The notes: generated by a model from the letters alone, not told the origin. 20,925 nucleotides of DNA from an uncultured Oscillospiraceae bacterium (GCA_900547305.1 URGH01000044.1:1-20925), one strand, 5' to 3'. Shown: positions 6,609-14,278, counted from the stretch's first letter. Translations and numbers: made by a program.

Positions 6609-8159
6609 ATGCAACCGATTTTATATGTCGTTTTTGCGGCGGTTGCGGTGCTGCTTGCCGTTATAGGCTTTTTTGCAGGCTCCGCTTATCGCAGAAAAGC
6701 GGCTGAAAACGCCATCGGCTCCGCTGAGGACGAGGCAAAACGTATTTTAAGCGACGCTATGAAAACCGCCGAATCAAGAAAAAAAGAAGCTCTTGTTGAG
6801 GCGAAGGACGAAATTCACCAAATGCGCCAGGAGGCGGAAAAGGATATTCGCGAGCGCAGAAGCGAGGTTCAGCGTCAGGAGCACAGGCTCCAGCAAAAGG
6901 AAGAAACACTTGACAGAAAGACCGATAATATTGAGGCAAAGGAGGAAAAGCTGAGCGCGCGCGCAAAGGAAATTGACGCAAAGCTTGCGGAATGTGATAA
7001 AATAAAGCAGAGCCAAATGGAAATTCTCGAAAAAATTTCCGGCTTTAACAAGGAGCAGGCGAAGGCGCACCTTTTAGATTTGCTTGACGGCGAGCTTAAC
7101 CACGAAAAAGCGGTTAAAATTCTCGATTATGAGCAGAGGTTAAAGGAAGACGCGGACAGAATTGCCAAAAATGTTATAGGCCACGCAATTCAGCGCTGTG
7201 CGGCTGACCATTCCTCTGAAATGACCGTTTCGGTGGTATCCCTGCCGAATGATGAAATTAAGGGCAGAATTATAGGCCGAGAGGGGCGCAATATACGCGC
7301 GCTTGAGGCGGCTACGGGCGTTGACCTTATAATTGACGATACACCCGAGGCCATAACCCTTTCAAGCTTTGACCCGATTCGCCGCGAAATAGCGCGGGTG
7401 ACCCTTGAAAAGTTAATTCTTGACGGACGTATTCATCCCGGCAGAATTGAGGATGCCGTAGCCAAGGCTACCGCCGAGGTTGAGGCGACCATAAAGCAGG
7501 AGGGCGAGCGCGCCATGATAGACGCGGGCATCCATAACCTGCACCCCGAGCTTGTAAGGTTGCTTGGTAAGCTGAAATACCGCACAAGCTACGGGCAGAA
7601 TGTACTTAACCATTCGCTTGAGGTTTGCCACCTTTCGGGGCTTTTGGCATCTGAGCTGGGGGCGAACGTTACCCTTGCAAAGCGCGCGGGTCTTCTGCAC
7701 GATATAGGCAAGGCGCTTGACCACGAGCAGGAGGGCACACACATACAGCTCGGCGTTGAGGCGGCTAAAAAATACCGCGAGAGCGAAGAGGTTATTCACG
7801 CAATTCAGGCGCACCACGGCGACGTTGAGGCGAAGACAGTTGTTGCCTGCATAGTTCAGGCGGCGGACGCTATTTCGGCGGCAAGACCGGGCGCGAGACG
7901 CGAAAACATAGAGAACTACATTAAACGCCTTGAAAAGTTGGAGGAAATCGCCAATTCCTTTAACGGCGTTGAGAGCTCTTATGCTATTCAGGCGGGGCGC
8001 GAAATACGTATTATCGTTAAGCCCGAGGCTGTAAGCGACGATGAAATGGTGCTTATGGCGCACGATATTTCGGCGCGTATTGAAAACGAGCTGGAATACC
8101 CGGGGCAGATAAAGGTAAACGTTATAAGGGAAAGCCGCGCGGTGGATTACGCGAAATAA
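6609..8159 (+). CDS. rny: Ribonuclease Y
   Basis: Membrane-anchored endoribonuclease that starts bulk mRNA decay in Firmicutes and processes riboswitch and operon transcripts. I choose the ATG at 6609 (516 residues, the usual family length) because AGGAGG stands at 6591-6596; the open frame extends upstream to 6435 but that part lies in the structured leader. Order of parts: membrane helix at about 4-26, long charged coiled coil at about 35-150, KH RNA-binding domain around 205-270 with its GREG loop (IIGREGRNIR, 221-230), and HD phosphohydrolase domain with metal-binding HD at 364-365 (GLLHDIGKA) and the partner His in NHSLEVCH. All key residues appear intact. The gene has its own promoter and is monocistronic. 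Confidence 0.96.
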   Translation: MQPILYVVFAAVAVLLAVIGFFAGSAYRRKAAENAIGSAEDEAKRILSDAMKTAESRKKEALVEAKDEIHQMRQEAEKDIRERRSEVQRQEHRLQQKEETLDRKTDNIEAKEEKLSARAKEIDAKLAECDKIKQSQMEILEKISGFNKEQAKAHLLDLLDGELNHEKAVKILDYEQRLKEDADRIAKNVIGHAIQRCAADHSSEMTVSVVSLPNDEIKGRIIGREGRNIRALEAATGVDLIIDDTPEAITLSSFDPIRREIARVTLEKLILDGRIHPGRIEDAVAKATAEVEATIKQEGERAMIDAGIHNLHPELVRLLGKLKYRTSYGQNVLNHSLEVCHLSGLLASELGANVTLAKRAGLLHDIGKALDHEQEGTHIQLGVEAAKKYRESEEVIHAIQAHHGDVEAKTVVACIVQAADAISAARPGARRENIENYIKRLEKLEEIANSFNGVESSYAIQAGREIRIIVKPEAVSDDEMVLMAHDISARIENELEYPGQIKVNVIRESRAVDYAK

Positions 8160-8163
8160 TTGC

Positions 8164-8186
8164 GCGTGCCGATTTTCTCGGCACGC
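8164..8186 (+). terminator. Hairpin directly after rny, probable terminator
   Basis: GCGTGCCGA (8164-8172) pairs perfectly with TCGGCACGC (8178-8186) over a 5-base loop, only 4 bases after the rny stop. It is followed by TCCCCC rather than T residues, so intrinsic termination may be incomplete; it could also protect the 3' end. Confidence 0.5.
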
Positions 8187-8404
8187 TCCCCCGCGGGAAT
8201 GCCGTTCGCAAAAATCAGAGATTTTTGACTGCACTCTATCCCCGTGGGTACTCACCCCAGTGCCCTTGAAAAATAGCTCAAAAAGCTATTTTTCGCTTAC
8301 AAGGTGTTTTTCCGCCGCACCTGTCAGCGGAAAAACAAAATGTAGAGCCTGCACAGCAGGATAATAAATTTACATTTTGATAACATACTAATAGTTTCCA
8401 CCTG
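8187..8404. repeat. Gene-free stretch with an array of perfect hairpins
   Basis: No credible gene is present. Three perfect hairpins with A/T-rich arms follow one another: 8209-8216 with 8220-8227, 8268-8278 with 8284-8294 (11 bp), and 8306-8315 with 8327-8336 (10 bp). Further pairs nest around them: GCACT (8231-8235) with AGTGC (8259-8263) enclosing GGGT/ACCC, and CCTTG (8264-8268) with CAAGG (8300-8304). The density suggests a non-coding RNA or a dispersed palindromic repeat. The remainder, 8337-8404, is AT-rich and shows nothing else. Confidence 0.5.
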
Positions 8405-8433
8405 TTGCAAAAACTTAAAAAAAGTGGTACAAT
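8405..8433 (+). promoter_or_regulatory. sigma-A promoter for the ABC-F gene
   Basis: TTGCAA (8405-8410), 17-base spacer, TACAAT (8428-8433). The start near 8440 gives a short leader carrying the ribosome site AGGGGG (8451-8456). Confidence 0.75.
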
Positions 8434-8464
8434 ACTCCTTGTCGTATGACAGGGGGTATTTTTT

Positions 8465-10375
8465 ATGCAGCTTAAAATTCAGAACGGAGTGGTTGAGCTT
8501 TCGGGGCAGCCGATACTTTCATCCGTTAATATAGAGATAAACGATGCAAGCCGCATAGCCGTAGTCGGGCGGAACGGCTGTGGAAAAACAACCCTTTTAA
8601 AGCTTATTTCGGGCGAATACTCCCTTACAAAGCGGGATAGCGACGAGGATAGCTTTTTTGCCGTATCGGGCAAGCCGCGCATAGGCGTTTTGGACCAGAT
8701 GGTTTTTGACGATGAGGAAAGAACACTGAAAGACGAAATACGCTCCGCTTATACCGATATTTTGGAAATGAAAGAAAGACTTGCCGCGGCGCAGAAAAAA
8801 ATGGAAAATGAGCAGACCGATGAAAACATACGGGAATACACCGGTCTGCTTGACAGCTTTACTTTGTGCGGCGGCTTTTATTTTGAAAAGGAATACGAGG
8901 CGGCGCTAAAGCAATTCGGCTTTACCGAGGAGCAGAAAAACCGCCCGCTCTCTGAATTTTCGGGCGGGCAGCGCACCCGCATAGCCTTTTTAAAGCTTTT
9001 GCTTTCAAAACCTGATATTCTGCTGCTTGACGAGCCGACGAACCACCTTGATATTTCGGCGGTTGAGTGGCTTGAAGAATACCTTTCAGGCTATAAAAAG
9101 GCATTTGTGGTGGTATCGCACGACCGAATGTTTTTAGATAACACGGTTAATACCGTTTATGAAATTGAGCATGGCAAGACTTACCGTTACGCGGGCAATT
9201 ACACGCAGTTTACCGTGGCTAAAAAGGAGCTGCGCGAGCGGCAGGCAAGGGAATACGAGGCGCAGAAAAAGGAAATAAAGCGGCTTACGGAGCTTGTGGA
9301 AAAATTCCGTTATAAGCCCACAAAGGCGGCAATGGCGCAATCAAAGCTAAAGCAGATTGAGCGGATGAAGCCTATCGACGCGCCCGAGGCTTACGACCTG
9401 CGCACATTCCGCGCCGATTTTGAGCCGTCAGACCCCGGCGTGAAAGACGTGCTTTCGGTAGAAAAACTGAAAATAGGCTACACCGAGGTTTTATCGGAAG
9501 TGAGCCTTGAGGCAAAGCGCGGCGACCGGATAGGCATTATAGGCGGCAACGGGCTTGGAAAATCCACCTTTATTAAAACCCTTGTGGGTAAGACCCCCGC
9601 GCTCGGCGGCGTTTATAAATTCGGCCCCAGAGTGAATATAGGCTATTTCGACCAGCAAACTGCGCTTTATTCAAGCAGCAAAACCGTTTTGGATGATTTT
9701 ATGGGCGCGTTTCCCGGAATTACCGATTTTGAGGCGCGCAGCGCACTGGGCGCATTTCTTTTCAGCGGCGAGACGGTATTTAAAACCGTGGATATGCTCT
9801 CGGGCGGCGAACGGGTGCGGCTGGCGCTTTGCAAAATGTTCAAGCGCAGACCGAATTTCTTAATACTCGACGAGCCGACAAACCATATGGATATAGTGGG
9901 CAAGGAAACGCTTGAGGATATGCTGCTGAATTTTTCGGGAACGGTGCTTTTTGTCTCGCACGACCGCTATTTTATAAAGAAGATTGCAAGCAGCCTTATA
10001 TCCTTTGAACCGGACGGCGTTAAATACTACCCCTACGGTTACGAGCAATATTTAAACAGCAAAAAAGCGCCGACGGCAGTGCCGGAAAAACCGATTGAAG
10101 TTAAAGAGAAACCTAAAAAAGGCTTTACAACGCCCCTTAAAGAGCGCTCGCGGCTTGAGCGCGCAATTGCCAAAGCCGAGGAAAAGGTGGCGCTGCTTGA
10201 AGAAAAAACCGACGGCCTGCGGTGCGAGCTGGGTATGGAGGAAAACGCATCGGATTATTTAAAGCTATCCGAAATTAAAGAAGAACTTGAAGAGGCGGAA
10301 ACCGAGCTTGATACCGCTATGAACGAATGGGAGAAATTAAACGCCGAATATGAGGCGCTTATCGCCGATAATTAA
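8465..10375 (+). CDS. ABC-F family ATPase (ribosome-associated, YdiF/Uup-like)
   Basis: Soluble protein with two ABC ATPase domains and no membrane segments, 636 residues. The first domain has Walker A GRNGCGKT (35-42), signature SGGQR (166-170) and Walker B ILLLDEP (185-191); the second has Walker A GGNGLGKST (360-368), an LSGGERVRLAL signature and FLILDEPTNHMD. Between them is the charged helical linker (about 250-305) that reaches the tRNA site in ABC-F proteins, and the C-terminus (about 555-636) is a coiled coil as in YdiF/Uup. Family members act on translating ribosomes, relieving stalls or giving antibiotic resistance. Nothing here marks it as a resistance determinant rather than a housekeeping factor. 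It heads an operon with ppa 26 bases downstream. Confidence 0.93.
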   Translation: MQLKIQNGVVELSGQPILSSVNIEINDASRIAVVGRNGCGKTTLLKLISGEYSLTKRDSDEDSFFAVSGKPRIGVLDQMVFDDEERTLKDEIRSAYTDILEMKERLAAAQKKMENEQTDENIREYTGLLDSFTLCGGFYFEKEYEAALKQFGFTEEQKNRPLSEFSGGQRTRIAFLKLLLSKPDILLLDEPTNHLDISAVEWLEEYLSGYKKAFVVVSHDRMFLDNTVNTVYEIEHGKTYRYAGNYTQFTVAKKELRERQAREYEAQKKEIKRLTELVEKFRYKPTKAAMAQSKLKQIERMKPIDAPEAYDLRTFRADFEPSDPGVKDVLSVEKLKIGYTEVLSEVSLEAKRGDRIGIIGGNGLGKSTFIKTLVGKTPALGGVYKFGPRVNIGYFDQQTALYSSSKTVLDDFMGAFPGITDFEARSALGAFLFSGETVFKTVDMLSGGERVRLALCKMFKRRPNFLILDEPTNHMDIVGKETLEDMLLNFSGTVLFVSHDRYFIKKIASSLISFEPDGVKYYPYGYEQYLNSKKAPTAVPEKPIEVKEKPKKGFTTPLKERSRLERAIAKAEEKVALLEEKTDGLRCELGMEENASDYLKLSEIKEELEEAETELDTAMNEWEKLNAEYEALIADN

Positions 10376-10401
10376 AAATTTACCGAAACGAGGAAAAAAG
10401 T

Positions 10402-10938
10402 ATGAATATATGGCATGATGTATCCGAAAGCCGCATAAAACCCGAGGACTTTCTGGCGGTAATAGAAATTACAAGGGGTGATAAGAAGAAATATGAGTTG
10501 GATAAGGAAACGGGCTGCATAATTCTTGACAGAATTTTGTATACTTCAATGCAGTACCCTGCAAACTACGGCTTTATTCCGCGCACCTTGGCGGACGACG
10601 GCGACCCGCTGGATGTTTTGGTGCTTTGCAACGAGCCTATTGACCCGCTGGTGCTGGTTGAGTGCTACCCGATAGGGGTGCTTACAATGTTGGACGGCGG
10701 CAAAAACGATGAAAAAATTATAGCTATTCCCTTTAAGGACCCGACCTATAATGATTACCGCAGCGTGCACGATTTGCCGAGCCATTTGTTTGACGAAATG
10801 CGGCACTTTTTCTCGGTTTACAAGCAGTTAGAGGGCAAGCAGACCGCCGTTGATGAAATAGGAGACAGGGAAAGGGCTGTTGAAATAATTACACGCTGCA
10901 TAAATTGCTATAACGAAAAATACGGTGACAAAAAATGA
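10402..10938 (+). CDS. ppa: Inorganic pyrophosphatase, family I
   Basis: Hydrolyses pyrophosphate from biosynthetic reactions and so pulls polymerisation forward; cytoplasmic and magnesium dependent. The 178-residue protein carries the family I substrate-binding strand (YPANYGFIPRT, 52-62) and the metal-binding signature DDGDPLDVLVL (65-75), followed by the lysine/aspartate segment FKDPTYNDYRSV. Length matches the bacterial hexameric form. Ribosome site GAGGAAA lies at 10390-10396, suitably spaced from the ATG. It sits between the ABC-F gene and a glycosyltransferase with which it shares an ATGA overlap, so the three are one operon; translation of the glycosyltransferase is probably coupled to it. 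Confidence 0.95.
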   Translation: MNIWHDVSESRIKPEDFLAVIEITRGDKKKYELDKETGCIILDRILYTSMQYPANYGFIPRTLADDGDPLDVLVLCNEPIDPLVLVECYPIGVLTMLDGGKNDEKIIAIPFKDPTYNDYRSVHDLPSHLFDEMRHFFSVYKQLEGKQTAVDEIGDRERAVEIITRCINCYNEKYGDKK

Positions 10939-12470
10939 TTTTTAATTTAAGCTGTGCCGTAAACGCCGCGCAGACTATCGGCAGCTGGTATCCGTCTTTA
11001 AAGGTGATATATGCCGCCATAGGCTCGGTGCTTTCGGCTATGGTGATTTACAGAGTAGCTTATAACATAATCGGCTTTTTCTTTACGCGCAAGTTTGCTC
11101 CGGCTAAAAATAAACATAAATACGCCGTGGTAATAGCCGCGCGAAACGAGGAAAAGGTAATAGGCAACCTGCTTGACAGCATAAAAAAGCAGGACTACCC
11201 GCATGAGCTTGTAACGGTTTTTGTGGTGGCGGATAACTGCACCGATAAAACCGCGGCTGTGGCGCGCGAGCACGGAGCAATTTGCTATGAGCGCTTTGAT
11301 GAAGAGCATAAAACGAAGGGCTTTGCGCTGCAGTTTCTGTTTGACAGAATAGGGGAAGACTACGGCAGGCAGAGCTTTGAGGGATATTTTGTTTTCGACG
11401 CGGATAATCTTTTAAAATCGGATTATATATCGCGTATGAACGACGCGTTTGACGCGGGCGAGAAGATAATTACCTCCTACCGCAACACAAAGAATTTTGA
11501 TGAATGTTGGATAGCCTCTACATACGCGCTGCACTGGCTGCGCTCTATAAGGGCAAACCACCGCGCGCGGTCTGTTTTAAGGCTTGCAACCAATATTCAG
11601 GGAACGGGCTTTCTTTTTTCAAACGAGATAGTGCGCGACGGCTGGAAGTATACCTCCCTTACGGAAGACCGCGCCCTTACCGCCGACGCAGTGGCGCAGG
11701 GCTACGCCATAACCTATAACGACGCTGCCGAATTTTACGACGAGCAGCCCACAAGCCTTAAAATAGCGCTGCGGCAAAGGCTGCGCTGGTCAAAGGGGCA
11801 TTTGCTAGCCTTTGCCGAAACAGGGCCCTACCTGCTTTTAAACGTGTTTTGCGGTAAGCATTTTTTAAAAACGCGCTGGCAGGATGATAAAAAAGAGAAG
11901 AAAAGTAAAAATTTCAAGGATATTTGCAAGGGCTTTTTAGAATCGGTAAGGCACCGCTTTGCCTCTTACGATACGCTTATGCAGTTAACGCCCTTTTCGG
12001 TTATAAACATAGTGCGCTGGCTTTTGGTCTCGGTAATCGCCTACGGCTTTTATTGCTACGCCTACGGCATAGGCGGCGCGGCGGTATTTACCCGCGGCAC
12101 CTATCTCGGGCGGCTTTTGCGATTTTTATTTCCCATTGAAATAACTGTTTCATCCGGCTGGCAGGCAATGGCGGTGGGCATGCTGCTGGCGGTGTGGCTG
12201 AGAATTTTATACAGGCTCGGCAAATACCTTGAAAAAACGGTTGTTGCGATTTATATTTTTATAGTAGAGCATAAGCGCATTAAAAAAATACCCTTTTCAA
12301 AAATGCTCCTTTATATTTTCACCTGGCCCACCTTTGATATAATAGGGCGGTACACCCAGTATGTAGCGCTGTTTAAAAAGGTTACATGGAAGCCCATACC
12401 GCACGAAAGCAAGGTTACAATAGACGATATTCACGAGTCGGACGAAACAAAAGAAACTGCGAATGTATGA
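10935..12470 (+). CDS. Membrane-bound family 2 glycosyltransferase
   Basis: A 511-residue processive-type glycosyltransferase resembling the cellulose/hyaluronan synthase superfamily. A membrane helix at about 22-50 is followed by the GT-A domain: AVVIAARNEEKVI (64-76), nucleotide-binding VVADN (98-102), DAD (155-157), TED (243-245, the catalytic base region) and QRLRW (281-285, acceptor channel motif). Hydrophobic segments near 355-385, 395-425 and 430-475 would form the transmembrane pore region. It likely makes or exports an envelope polysaccharide; the sugar is not predictable. The ATG overlaps the ppa stop as ATGA. It converges with the minus-strand SLOG gene after only 10 bases, and no terminator is visible between them. 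Confidence 0.88.
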   Translation: MIFNLSCAVNAAQTIGSWYPSLKVIYAAIGSVLSAMVIYRVAYNIIGFFFTRKFAPAKNKHKYAVVIAARNEEKVIGNLLDSIKKQDYPHELVTVFVVADNCTDKTAAVAREHGAICYERFDEEHKTKGFALQFLFDRIGEDYGRQSFEGYFVFDADNLLKSDYISRMNDAFDAGEKIITSYRNTKNFDECWIASTYALHWLRSIRANHRARSVLRLATNIQGTGFLFSNEIVRDGWKYTSLTEDRALTADAVAQGYAITYNDAAEFYDEQPTSLKIALRQRLRWSKGHLLAFAETGPYLLLNVFCGKHFLKTRWQDDKKEKKSKNFKDICKGFLESVRHRFASYDTLMQLTPFSVINIVRWLLVSVIAYGFYCYAYGIGGAAVFTRGTYLGRLLRFLFPIEITVSSGWQAMAVGMLLAVWLRILYRLGKYLEKTVVAIYIFIVEHKRIKKIPFSKMLLYIFTWPTFDIIGRYTQYVALFKKVTWKPIPHESKVTIDDIHESDETKETANV

Positions 12471-12480
12471 TAATTAAAGT

Positions 12481-12933
12481 CTAAACCGGAAAAACGCTTT
12501 TTCTCTTATATAGGTTTATTACCCTTTTGCCCCTATCCTCGGCAAGTCTTTTAAAATCTGCCGCGCCGCCGGGTCCCTCCACATAGGTGACTACCGTATC
12601 GGCATACCGCAGCATTATATTATTGCGTTTTACTATTGCAAAGCGCAGCGGAGTTTTTATCAGCTCCTCGGGAATAATTGTTTCCGAGGGGCTGAAATTT
12701 TTTATATCCTTTTTACGCTTTTCTAAATATGCCAAAACAACCTTATAGCTTATAAAAGGGTATTCGGTCTTTAACTCCTTCAAGGTATCGTATACCATCC
12801 AATCAAAGCTGCCCTCATTGCCGACGTAAAACATATCCGCTCTGTCCTTTTCGATAAGCTCCCGCAGGGCTTCTTTAAGTAAAGGTTTTACACTGTCGGG
12901 CGTGCGCCTGTGCCCGAAAAATGTTACGGTCAT
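12481..12933 (-). CDS. Small SLOG-fold (YpsA/DUF1273-like) protein, module A
   Basis: A 150-residue protein beginning MTVTFFGHRRTPD; the G-H-R motif after the first strand (7-9) is typical of YpsA/DUF1273-type SLOG proteins, a Rossmann-like family thought to bind nucleotides or NAD-derived ligands. The C-terminal half keeps the expected strand-helix pattern: NNIMLRYADTVVTYVEGPGGAADF with a glycine-rich loop (GPGGA), then GKRVINL. It is shorter than YpsA and lacks the usual SGT form of this loop. Ribosome site GAGGGA precedes the ATG. It is divergent from two XRE-type regulators, and palindromes fill the 95-base gap. The substrate and role are unknown; a paralogous arrangement occurs at 18347-19489. 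Confidence 0.78.
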   Translation of the reverse strand: MTVTFFGHRRTPDSVKPLLKEALRELIEKDRADMFYVGNEGSFDWMVYDTLKELKTEYPFISYKVVLAYLEKRKKDIKNFSPSETIIPEELIKTPLRFAIVKRNNIMLRYADTVVTYVEGPGGAADFKRLAEDRGKRVINLYKRKSVFPV

Positions 12934-12950
12934 ATTTATTTCCCTCTTGT

Positions 12951-13017
12951 GTCCTACTGGTAGGACGTTAATTTGTACTTTTCAGTATACACTAAAAATG
13001 TCCAAAATCAAGACATT
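12951..13017. promoter_or_regulatory. Shared regulatory region of SLOG module A with two inverted repeats
   Basis: On the minus strand a promoter TTGATT (13006-13011), 16-base spacer, TATACT (12984-12989) can drive the SLOG gene. GTCCTACTGGTAGGAC (12951-12966) is a 7-bp-arm palindrome just downstream of the expected start. AATGTC (12997-13002) and GACATT (13012-13017) form a second inverted repeat around the -35. Both are good candidate operators for the adjacent HTH proteins. I could not fix a plus-strand promoter for the XRE genes. Confidence 0.6.
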
Positions 13018-13028
13018 AAGGTGAAAAA

Positions 13029-13271
13029 ATGAAAAGAATAATTGATACGGAGAATGTCAATATAATCGGTGCACGGATAAAAATTGCAAGAGAAAATGCC
13101 GGAATGAGTCAAAAACAGCTTTCGGAAAAGCTGGAATTAGAGGCGGTATATACCTGCCGCGGTTCAATTTCAAGAATTGAAAACGGAAAGCGTGCCGTAA
13201 CCGACATTGAAATAGACGCAATTTCAAAAATACTGAAAGTATCGCTGGATTTCCTATTTGGCAGGGAGTGA
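13029..13271 (+). CDS. XRE-family HTH transcriptional regulator, module A first copy
   Basis: An 80-residue DNA-binding protein that is nothing but an HTH_XRE domain: IGARIKIARENAGMSQKQLSEKL, then a recognition region and SISRIENGKRAVTDIEIDAISKILKVSLDFLF. The turn between the second and third helices is longer than in classical Cro/C1 repressors (ELEAVYTCRG precedes the SISRIE helix). AAGGTG (13018-13023) is the ribosome site. It is divergent from the SLOG gene across a palindrome-rich gap and its stop overlaps the region of the next XRE gene's ribosome site, so the two regulators are co-translated. It most likely autoregulates the divergent pair. Confidence 0.88.
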   Translation: MKRIIDTENVNIIGARIKIARENAGMSQKQLSEKLELEAVYTCRGSISRIENGKRAVTDIEIDAISKILKVSLDFLFGRE

Positions 13272-13276
13272 TAAAT

Positions 13277-13543
13277 ATGGCGAAAGGTCTTTTTCTTATA
13301 AAAGGGAATATTTGCGCAGAGCGTGTCAGGCTGGGCAGAGCATTGCAAAAGCCGCCTATGACACAGGATGACTTAGCACGCAAGATACAATTTATGGGTA
13401 TGGATATGACGCCGCTTATTATTTCGCGTATAGAGAAAAATCAGCGCCATGTGTGCGATGCCGAACTCAGAATACTTGCAAAAGCATTGGGTGTTACAAT
13501 GGACTGGCTTTGCGGCGACAGTGACGAGATTAAAATAAACTGA
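13277..13543 (+). CDS. XRE-family HTH transcriptional regulator, module A second copy
   Basis: An 88-residue HTH_XRE protein: ICAERVRLGRALQKPPMTQDDLARKI, a long turn (QFMGMDMTPL), then IISRIEKNQRHVCDAELRILAKALGVTMDWL. I use the ATG at 13277 because AGGGAG (13263-13268) is spaced 8 bases from it; a GTG at 13268 in the same frame would overlap the previous stop and lacks a site. The extended turn is shared with the preceding gene and with the first XRE gene of module B, suggesting one HTH subfamily. Tandem XRE genes could bind as a heterodimer or act sequentially; this is inference. A strong terminator follows at 13596. Confidence 0.85.
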   Translation: MAKGLFLIKGNICAERVRLGRALQKPPMTQDDLARKIQFMGMDMTPLIISRIEKNQRHVCDAELRILAKALGVTMDWLCGDSDEIKIN

Positions 13544-13595
13544 GGTTATTTTATGGCTAAAAAAAGTCTGTAAAGACCATAGTTCCCAAGAAACA

Positions 13596-13633
13596 AAAAA
13601 GGAGCTGGACCGCTTGCGGTTCAGCTCCTTTTT
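13596..13633. terminator. Bidirectional Rho-independent terminator after the XRE pair
   Basis: GGAGCTG (13601-13607) pairs with CAGCTCC (13622-13628), with an inner ACCGC/GCGGT helix. An A-run precedes and a T-run follows, so it can stop transcription from both sides. Confidence 0.88.
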
Positions 13634-13670
13634 CATCTGTCAATATTATATGCGGCATAAAATCATGCAG

Positions 13671-13760
13671 AAATTCAGCCTCCCTTGCCTTAAAGGGAGG
13701 CTGAATTTGCGCCCCTTGCCTAAAGGGGAGAGGGCCGCGCGTATGCGTGGCGAGGGGATT
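13671..13760. repeat. Left palindromic repeat of the DUF559 unit
   Basis: Arms 13671-13686 and 13693-13708 form a perfect 16-bp stem with a 6-base loop. A second, related hairpin follows (CCCCTT at 13712-13717 with AAGGGG). Then comes a GC-rich tract containing GAGAGGGCCGCGCG and GGCGAGGGGATTA. Such sequences are characteristic of dispersed intergenic repeats in gut Clostridia. The core 13679-13700 is inverted relative to the right repeat at 14160-14180. Confidence 0.7.
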
Positions 13761-13764
13761 ATTG

Positions 13765-14160
13765 TTAGCGGAGGTGGGCTTTAACCCAACGATCAATATA
13801 CTCACAGACACCGTCAAAATTCTGATTGACCTCATTATTCGGTATACGAATTACAGTTAAATTTCTGGTTTCTATTTTTTCTGTTCTGATTTTATCCTTT
13901 AATAACCCGTTTTTTTCATAATGCTGCGAACCGTCAAGCTCAATTATAAGCCTTGCTTCGTGACAGTAAAAATCTACAATGTAATTATCAATGATTTTTT
14001 GCCGCAGAAACCGTATAGGATATTGGCGTAGAAAATCATACCATAAATGCCGTTCTTCTTTTGTCATATTCTTACGCAGTGCTTTTGCATTTGCGGTTAA
14101 ATTTGCGTTATGCTTTCTTTCTATTTTGTATCCCTCCGTCTTTGCCTGTGGCAAATCCAC
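13765..14160 (-). CDS. DUF559 domain protein (Vsr/restriction-endonuclease-like fold)
   Basis: A 131-residue protein with the DUF559 pattern: RKHNANLTANAKALRKNMTKEERHLWYDFLR, then RFLRQKIIDNYIVDFYCHEARLIIELDGSQHYE, matching the PD-(D/E)xK-type core (Asp of IVDFYC, E-x-D of IELDGSQH) found in Vsr-like nucleases, and IRIPNNEV near the end. Family members are small, solitary and widespread; their substrate is not settled. The start is uncertain: the annotated GTG lies inside the right repeat, so about 12 N-terminal residues (from DLPQAKTEGY) and the last residues (AHLR) are written in repeat DNA. The ERKHN point where related proteins usually begin has ATA instead of ATG. It may be a passenger of the repeat element. 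Confidence 0.82.
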   Translation of the reverse strand: MDLPQAKTEGYKIERKHNANLTANAKALRKNMTKEERHLWYDFLRQYPIRFLRQKIIDNYIVDFYCHEARLIIELDGSQHYEKNGLLKDKIRTEKIETRNLTVIRIPNNEVNQNFDGVCEYIDRWVKAHLR

Positions 14161-14187
14161 CTCCCTTTAGGCAAGGGAGGCGCTTTT
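14141..14187. repeat. Right palindromic repeat of the DUF559 unit
   Basis: CCTCCCTT (14160-14167) pairs with AAGGGAGG (14173-14180), followed on the plus strand by CGCTTTTT. An adjacent hairpin TTTGCC-TGT-GGCAAA spans 14141-14155. The reverse complement of 14160-14180 matches 13679-13700 except for one inserted base, so the two ends form inverted repeats about 460 bases apart. Confidence 0.7.
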
Positions 14188-14248
14188 TCAGGATATTTAT
14201 GAAATATCGCTGAACTTCGTTTGAATTTTGGGGCTGCCCGGCAGACTG

Positions 14249-14278
14249 AGAGCTGAACCGCAGAGGTTCAGCTCTTTT
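14249..14278 (+). terminator. Rho-independent terminator-like hairpin overlapping the gtrA stop
   Basis: AGAGCTGAACC (14249-14259) pairs with GGTTCAGCTCT (14265-14275); TTT follows on the plus strand. The hairpin includes the last bases of gtrA on the other strand. It is closely similar to the terminator at 13601-13628. On the minus strand no T-run follows, so its use as a gtrA terminator is doubtful. Confidence 0.55.

Noticed and set aside
7413..8255. Long minus-strand open frame of 280 codons opposite rny
   Set aside because: It lies opposite the well-supported rny gene, has no ribosome site, and its composition is that of the complementary strand of a coding region.
13553..13573. Tiny frame after the second XRE gene (MAKKSL then stop)
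   Set aside because: Only six codons, though preceded by GAGG; no evidence it is a gene or a recognisable remnant.
13671..14180. CRISPR array
   Set aside because: The repeats are palindromic and unevenly spaced around a gene, with no regular spacers.
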